Below are positions 6,610-10,200 of a stretch of DNA of 10,200 nucleotides, piece after piece. The position numbers and the translations under genes are program-made. The first letter of the stretch is position 1. Each line of letters starts with the position of its first letter. A model generated the notes under the pieces. It saw only the letters and a list, made by a program, of their open reading frames with translations, was not told where the DNA came from and ran no database searches. This DNA comes from Chloroflexota bacterium (GTDB taxonomy: Bacteria > Chloroflexota > Limnocylindria > Limnocylindrales > CSP1-4). The stretch lies in NCBI GenBank assembly GCA_025355255.1, contig JANYAA010000381.1, positions 1 through 10,200 of the forward strand, in the 5' to 3' direction.

Positions 6610-7706
6610 GTCGGCACCACGGGGGTGGCCGGCCGCCCCGGGTACAGCCCCTCAAGCGCCCTGCCGCAGCCGGGGCAGGATCCGTCAGCCGTCAGGTGTG
6701 ACCGCACGTGATACCCGTTGCGCTCAACCAGCAGGCGCGAGCAGCCGGGACAAGTCGTGTCCTCAAGGCCAAGCCCGGGCGCATTCCCCACGTACACGTG
6801 GTGCAGCCCGGCCTCGCGGCCAATCTCAGCCGCCCGCAGCAGCGTCGCCGTCGGGGTGGCCGCCACGTCGCGCAAGCGGTAGTCAGGGTGGAAGCGGCTG
6901 ATGTGCCACGGCGTGCCGGGGCCAAGCCGCTCCACGATCCAGCCGGCAAGGTCGCGCAGCTGCGCCTCGTCGTCGTTGGCGCCGGGGATGATCAGCGTTG
7001 TCAGCTCCAGCCAGACGCCCGCCCGCCGATACGCCTCGATGGCGTCAAGCACCGGGGCCAGCCGTGCGCCGCACAGGCGCCGGTAGAACGCGTCGTCAAA
7101 GCTCTTGAGGTCAACGTTGGCCGCGTCCAGGACGTCGCCCAGCAGCGTGACTGCCTCGGGCGTCGCATAGCCGTCGGTGATGAACAGCATGCGCAGGCCG
7201 GCGTCGCGCGCAAGCTCGCCGATGTCCAGCGCGTACTCCAGGAAGACCGTCGGCTCCACATAGGTGCAGGCGATGGATCTGGCGCCGGAGCGGCTCGCCT
7301 CGGCCACCACCTGGGCAGGCGACATCGGCCGCAGCGGGATGTCCAGCCCAAGCCTTGGGCCCTGCGCAATCTCCCAGTTCTGGCAGAAGACGCAGTGGAA
7401 CGGGCAGCCGAGCGTGGAGATGGAGTAGGCCGTGCTGCCGGGATCCACGTGGAACAGGGGCTTCTTCTCGATGGGATCCAGCGCCGCAGCTGCCACCGCG
7501 CCGTGCGCCAGACACCAAAGCACGCCGTCTGTGTTGACGCGGACGCCGCAGATCCCCGTGCGACCCGGCCGGACGAGGCAGCGATGCGCACAGACATTGC
7601 AGCGGACGCTGCCATCGGGCTGGGGCTCCGCCAGACGTGCGGGGACACCCGCGGTTGCGGGCGGCTGGGCGAATGCGGAGGATGGAGCGGGGTCGATGAG
7701 ACGCAT
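6606..7706 (-). CDS. amrS: AmmeMemoRadiSam system radical SAM enzyme
   Basis: Radical SAM enzyme of 366 residues that should bind a [4Fe-4S] cluster and cleave S-adenosylmethionine to start a radical reaction on an unknown substrate. Domains in order: an N-terminal Cys block CNVCAHRC at 36-43 followed by GRTGICGVR (48-56, Cys53); the radical SAM motif CPFHCVFC at 101-108 (Cys101, 105, 108); a barrel with YVEPTVFLEYA (149-159), VDLKSFDDAFYRRL (198-211) and TTLIIPGAND (236-245); WHISRFHPDY (267-276); VYVGN (304-308); and a C-terminal zinc-ribbon-like pair CPGC at 319-322 and 344-347. All are normal for AmrS. The frame continues 80 codons upstream of the ATG at 7706 and past the amrA start, but that stretch is Arg/Gly-rich, unlike the family and contains the intergenic palindrome, so 7706 is preferred. 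No clear ribosome site precedes it. It forms a two-gene operon with amrB, overlapping by four bases. Confidence 0.95.
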   Translation of the reverse strand: MRLIDPAPSSAFAQPPATAGVPARLAEPQPDGSVRCNVCAHRCLVRPGRTGICGVRVNTDGVLWCLAHGAVAAAALDPIEKKPLFHVDPGSTAYSISTLGCPFHCVFCQNWEIAQGPRLGLDIPLRPMSPAQVVAEASRSGARSIACTYVEPTVFLEYALDIGELARDAGLRMLFITDGYATPEAVTLLGDVLDAANVDLKSFDDAFYRRLCGARLAPVLDAIEAYRRAGVWLELTTLIIPGANDDEAQLRDLAGWIVERLGPGTPWHISRFHPDYRLRDVAATPTATLLRAAEIGREAGLHHVYVGNAPGLGLEDTTCPGCSRLLVERNGYHVRSHLTADGSCPGCGRALEGLYPGRPATPVVPT

Positions 7707-7747
7707 GCTTGACTGCGAAGTCTGGGCTACAAGCGCGCCTGGCGTGA

Positions 7748-7761
7748 GGGCCGCGCGGCCC
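7748..7761. promoter_or_regulatory. Perfect 14-bp palindrome in the amrS/amrA divergent control region
   Basis: GGGCCGCGCGGCCC reads identically on both strands. It lies 41 bp upstream of the amrS ATG and 20 bp upstream of the proposed -35 box of amrA, so a dimeric regulator bound here could affect both directions. A smaller palindrome CTCCGGAG follows at 7795-7802. An all-G/C palindrome is cheap in such DNA, and if the real amrS start were further upstream this sequence would be coding; the operator role is therefore inference. Confidence 0.35.
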
Positions 7762-7781
7762 GAAATGGGGTCGTGCGCCCC

Positions 7782-7810
7782 TTGCCCCCAATCCCTCCGG
7801 AGCGGATGAT
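7782..7810 (+). promoter_or_regulatory. Candidate sigma-70-type promoter of amrA
   Basis: TTGCCC at 7782-7787 (four of six matches to TTGACA) and GATGAT at 7805-7810 (four of six to TATAAT) are separated by exactly 17 bp. Transcription would start near 7817, giving a leader of about 35 bases that contains the ribosome site at 7841-7845. The spacing is ideal but each hexamer is only a partial match. Confidence 0.35.
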
Positions 7811-7840
7811 GACGACGTCGCCCACCCCGGCGGCCGAACC

Positions 7841-7845
7841 AGAGG
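7841..7845 (+). promoter_or_regulatory. Ribosome binding site of amrA
   Basis: AGAGG lies six bases before the ATG at 7852. It is the best-placed Shine-Dalgarno sequence in the window and fixes the amrA start, which otherwise begins with a poorly conserved 30-residue lead. Confidence 0.55.
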
Positions 7846-7851
7846 CGCCCC

Positions 7852-8490
7852 ATGACCAGACAAGACCGGCCCGTCGCTCCTTCAGGCGGCAGCCCCACTG
7901 CTGACCCTGCGCGACACGCGCCTCCCGTCGAGGTCAGTTCCGCCAATCAAGCGCGGCTCCTTGAGTTGGCCAGGCTTGCCGTCGTGGTGGTGGCGGGCGT
8001 CCGTCCCGAGGCGGACCTGCGCGCGGCGATTGCCGCGGGCCCCAGACCGGATGTGCCAGCCCCGGCCTTCGTGACGCTCACGCTCGACGGCGCGCTGCGC
8101 GGCTGCATGGGCAACCTTGATCCCGAGAGCGCAGTCTGGGCGTCCGTTGTGGATGCTGCGGGCTGGGCAGCCCGGGAGGACCCGCGGTTTGCGCGGGTTC
8201 GCGAGCGCGACCTCGTTGGCCTGCACATCGACGTTTCCATCCTTGGACCGTCCGTCCTGTTGGCGGACCCCCTTGACTGGCGCCTTGGCACCGACGGCGT
8301 CATCGTGCGGCTTGGCGGCCGGCGCGGGCTGCTGCTGCCCGAGGTGGCGGCCGACGTCACTGGCGGTCGCGTGGAGATGCTGCAGATCTGCTGCCGCAAG
8401 GCAGGGCTGGCTGCGGACGACTGGCGCGAGAGCCCGGCGGAGGTCTCGGCGTTCCGGACGCTCCGCTTTGGCGGACCCGTTCTGATCTAG
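7852..8490 (+). CDS. amrA: AmmeMemoRadiSam system protein A (AMMECR1 family)
   Basis: AMMECR1-domain protein of 212 residues, homologous to human AMMECR1 and the third member of the AmmeMemoRadiSam trio. After a Pro/Ala-rich lead (1-30) the domain shows the hallmark LRGCMG at 82-87 (LRGCIG in most members), AAREDPRFARVRERDL (106-121), VSILGPSVLL (128-137), GVIVRLGGRRGLLLPEVA (149-166) and LQICCRKAGLAADDW (177-191). All are in family order and the domain is complete. Cys85 in the hallmark is the usual candidate functional residue. The biochemical role is unknown. It is cytoplasmic. It is transcribed away from amrS-amrB across a 145-bp control region and ends 15 bp before the convergent MMPL gene, so it is probably monocistronic. 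The ATG at 7852 is supported by AGAGG six bases upstream. Confidence 0.95.
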   Translation: MTRQDRPVAPSGGSPTADPARHAPPVEVSSANQARLLELARLAVVVVAGVRPEADLRAAIAAGPRPDVPAPAFVTLTLDGALRGCMGNLDPESAVWASVVDAAGWAAREDPRFARVRERDLVGLHIDVSILGPSVLLADPLDWRLGTDGVIVRLGGRRGLLLPEVAADVTGGRVEMLQICCRKAGLAADDWRESPAEVSAFRTLRFGGPVLI

Positions 8491-8505
8491 CCGCTCGTTT
8501 GCCGG

Positions 8506-10200
8506 TCACACGCTGGTAGAAGTGCCGTTCTGATCGGCGCCATCGGAAGCTGCGTCGTCCCAGACCGCCTCGCCCTCGATCTGGATCCGCGGCAGCCAGC
8601 GCAGGAACGGCGGCAGATACCAGTTCCAGTCGCCCAGCAGGCGCATCGTCGCCGGGAGCAGCACCGTGCGGATCAGCGTGGCGTCCAGGAACACCGCCAC
8701 CGCCAGACCCATGCCCACCTCGCGGATGATCACCAGGCGCAGGGTCATGAACACAAGGAACACCACCACCATGATGGCCGCCGCACTGGTCACGGTCCCG
8801 GCCGTCTCCGCGATGCCCTGCGCAACGGCGTCGCGCGTGCTCACGCCGCTGTCCACGTCCTCCTTGATTCGGCTGAGGATGAACACCTCGTAGTCCATCG
8901 ACAGCCCAAACAGGACGGCGAAGATGAAGATCGGCGCCCAGTTCTGGATGGCTTCGGACGGGGTGACGCCCAGCGGCCCGTTGAGCCAGCCCTCCTGGAA
9001 CACCAGCACGATGGCGCCATACGCGGCGCCCGTGGACAGCAGGTTCAGGATGATGGCCTTGAGCGGGATGGCGATGGAGCGGAAGACCAGCAGCAGCAGG
9101 ATGAACGAGAGCGTCGGCACAAAGATCAGGATCCGGACCATGCCATCCGAGTAGACCTGCGTGTCGTCCATGGCGTACGCCGCGTCGCCCGTGACGTAGG
9201 TGGTGGCGCCCGTGCCCGCAAAGGCTGGTGCCACCACTTGGCTCCGCACGTGCTTCACGGCGTCCCAGTTGGCGGGGTCGTTCTGGCCGCCGGACATCAC
9301 CACCGTCACCCAGGTCGCCGTGCCGTCAGCGGAGGCGCCCGGGGAGGCCGGGCCCGTCAAGCCGGGGACGCTAGGCAGGGCCGAGGCCACCTTGTCGAGC
9401 GCGGTCTTTGTTGCCGCAGCATCGCCGCCCTTGGCGACGACGGAGAGGTTCATCAGCGTGCCCTGGGGCCAGTGCTGCTGCAGCGCGAGATACGCCTGGA
9501 CGCCGTCCACCTCGGCGGGGAACGTGGCAAGGTCCGCCTCGCCAAGCTGGAGCAGCCGGACTGGCGATGCCAGCGCCACCAGCACGCCACCGGCCACCAA
9601 GACGCTGATCCAGGGGCGCGCCATGACGCGTCGGGCGATGCTGGCCCAGACCCCGTACCCCTCGTGGGCTCGGCCGATGAGCGGCACGCGGCCGCGGTTC
9701 ACCCCGTCGCCAAGGATCGCCAGCGTCGCCGGCAGGAACACAAGGCTGCCCGCAATCGCGGCCACGATCACCGCGATCGTCCCCAGGGCCATGGAGTGGA
9801 AGAGCTCGTCCGGCAGGAGGTACAGCCCCGCCAGCGAGATCATCACGGCAATGCCGGAGAAGAACACCGCGCGGCCCGCCGTGGCCGAGGCGATCTCGAT
9901 CGCCGCCATCTTGGGCATCCCGCGTCGCCGCTCGCTGCGGAAGCGCGTGATCATGAACAGGCTGTAATCCACGGCCACCGCCAGGCCAATCAGCACCACC
10001 AGCTGCGTTGCGTACGGGCTCACGGGCGACGAGATCTGGCTGTAGAGGCCAAGGGCGCCGAATGCCGCCAGCAGCGACGTGACCGCCAGCAGCAGCGGGA
10101 CGATGGACGCCACCAGGGCGCCGAAGGCGATGACGAGGATGATGAACGTCGCCGGCAGGCTGAGCTTGAGCGAGCCGTCTAGGTCGCCGCTGATCACCGA
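8506..10200 (-). CDS. MMPL/RND-family transporter, N-terminus outside window
   Basis: Membrane transporter of the MMPL branch of the RND superfamily, 564 residues visible and open to the right edge; full members are usually 700 or more, so roughly the first 150-200 residues, including TM1 and the first periplasmic domain, are missing. Numbered from the GTG codon at 10197: hydrophobic helices fill 14-165; VAVDYSLFMITRFRSERRRG (74-93) carries the TM4 Asp77-Tyr78 pair thought to relay protons in this family; a helix at about 196-212 opens the second half; a periplasmic domain spans about 213-352; helices fill 354-520, with GLSMDYEVFILSRIKED (431-447) giving the matching Asp435-Tyr436 in TM10. 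The acidic hydrophilic tail (541-563) is short. Known members export lipids, siderophores or hydrophobic drugs; the substrate here cannot be told. It is convergent with amrA, 15 bp between stop codons, with no room for a classical terminator. Confidence 0.95.
   Translation of the reverse strand, partial: SVISGDLDGSLKLSLPATFIILVIAFGALVASIVPLLLAVTSLLAAFGALGLYSQISSPVSPYATQLVVLIGLAVAVDYSLFMITRFRSERRRGMPKMAAIEIASATAGRAVFFSGIAVMISLAGLYLLPDELFHSMALGTIAVIVAAIAGSLVFLPATLAILGDGVNRGRVPLIGRAHEGYGVWASIARRVMARPWISVLVAGGVLVALASPVRLLQLGEADLATFPAEVDGVQAYLALQQHWPQGTLMNLSVVAKGGDAAATKTALDKVASALPSVPGLTGPASPGASADGTATWVTVVMSGGQNDPANWDAVKHVRSQVVAPAFAGTGATTYVTGDAAYAMDDTQVYSDGMVRILIFVPTLSFILLLLVFRSIAIPLKAIILNLLSTGAAYGAIVLVFQEGWLNGPLGVTPSEAIQNWAPIFIFAVLFGLSMDYEVFILSRIKEDVDSGVSTRDAVAQGIAETAGTVTSAAAIMVVVFLVFMTLRLVIIREVGMGLAVAVFLDATLIRTVLLPATMRLLGDWNWYLPPFLRWLPRIQIEGEAVWDDAASDGADQNGTSTSV

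Noticed and set aside
6708-7712. 334-codon open frame on the plus strand opposite amrS
   Set aside because: amrS shows every family motif on the minus strand. The antisense product is low-complexity and motif-free.
7707-7946. N-terminal extension of amrS by up to 80 codons, overlapping the amrA start
   Set aside because: The added residues are Arg/Gly-rich and unlike the family, whose conserved Cys block begins soon after the chosen ATG. The extension would also cover the amrA promoter and ribosome site.
9238-10182. 314-codon open frame on the plus strand opposite the MMPL transporter
   Set aside because: His/Arg/Gln-rich shadow of a real membrane protein, with no domain and no credible start signal.
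1-10200. Mobile element, CRISPR array, tRNA or phage content
   Set aside because: No transposase or integrase motifs, no regularly spaced repeats, no cloverleaf with a TTCGA-type arm, and base composition looks uniform across all genes.

Overview
The window is very GC-rich, almost wholly coding, and reads as ordinary chromosome of a high-GC free-living bacterium. Shine-Dalgarno signals are mostly weak or absent, two divergent starts sit directly behind -10-like boxes (leaderless style), and GTG starts occur. This, with MMPL, TauE and AmmeMemoRadiSam genes together, would suit Chloroflexota or Actinomycetota. The taxon is an inference from style only. No rRNA, tRNA, CRISPR array, insertion sequence, integrase or prophage signal was seen, and no gene-free stretch exceeds 145 bases.

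Layout from left to right. (1) 1-941 (+): the C-terminal third of a P-type cation-transporting ATPase, cut by the window edge. (2) 968-1951 (-): a complete D-2-hydroxyacid dehydrogenase of the glyoxylate/hydroxypyruvate reductase type, convergent with the ATPase. (3) 1952-2045: a short divergent promoter region. (4) 2046-5678 (+): three tightly coupled membrane genes, namely an unrecognised 238-aa three-TM protein, an unrecognised 720-aa three-TM/TPR protein whose first third repeats the layout of its neighbour, and a TauE/SafE-family permease. (5) 5710-8490: a complete AmmeMemoRadiSam set, with amrS-amrB as a coupled minus-strand pair and amrA divergent on the plus strand. A 145-bp control region containing a perfect 14-bp palindrome separates them. 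(6) 8506-10200 (-): the C-terminal three quarters of an MMPL/RND-type transporter, running off the right edge.

The two places that look least described are the three-gene membrane operon (2046-5678) and the AmmeMemoRadiSam set. The operon's first two proteins appear to share one topology module, and in the second protein the module is fused to an exported TPR plus beta-domain region. AmmeMemoRadiSam is a known, widely conserved trio (AMMECR1, Memo, radical SAM) whose reaction is, to my knowledge, not settled. Here the trio is complete, with its expected metal and cluster ligands visible. The remaining genes are standard transporters and one redox enzyme, with no evident link to these systems beyond proximity.
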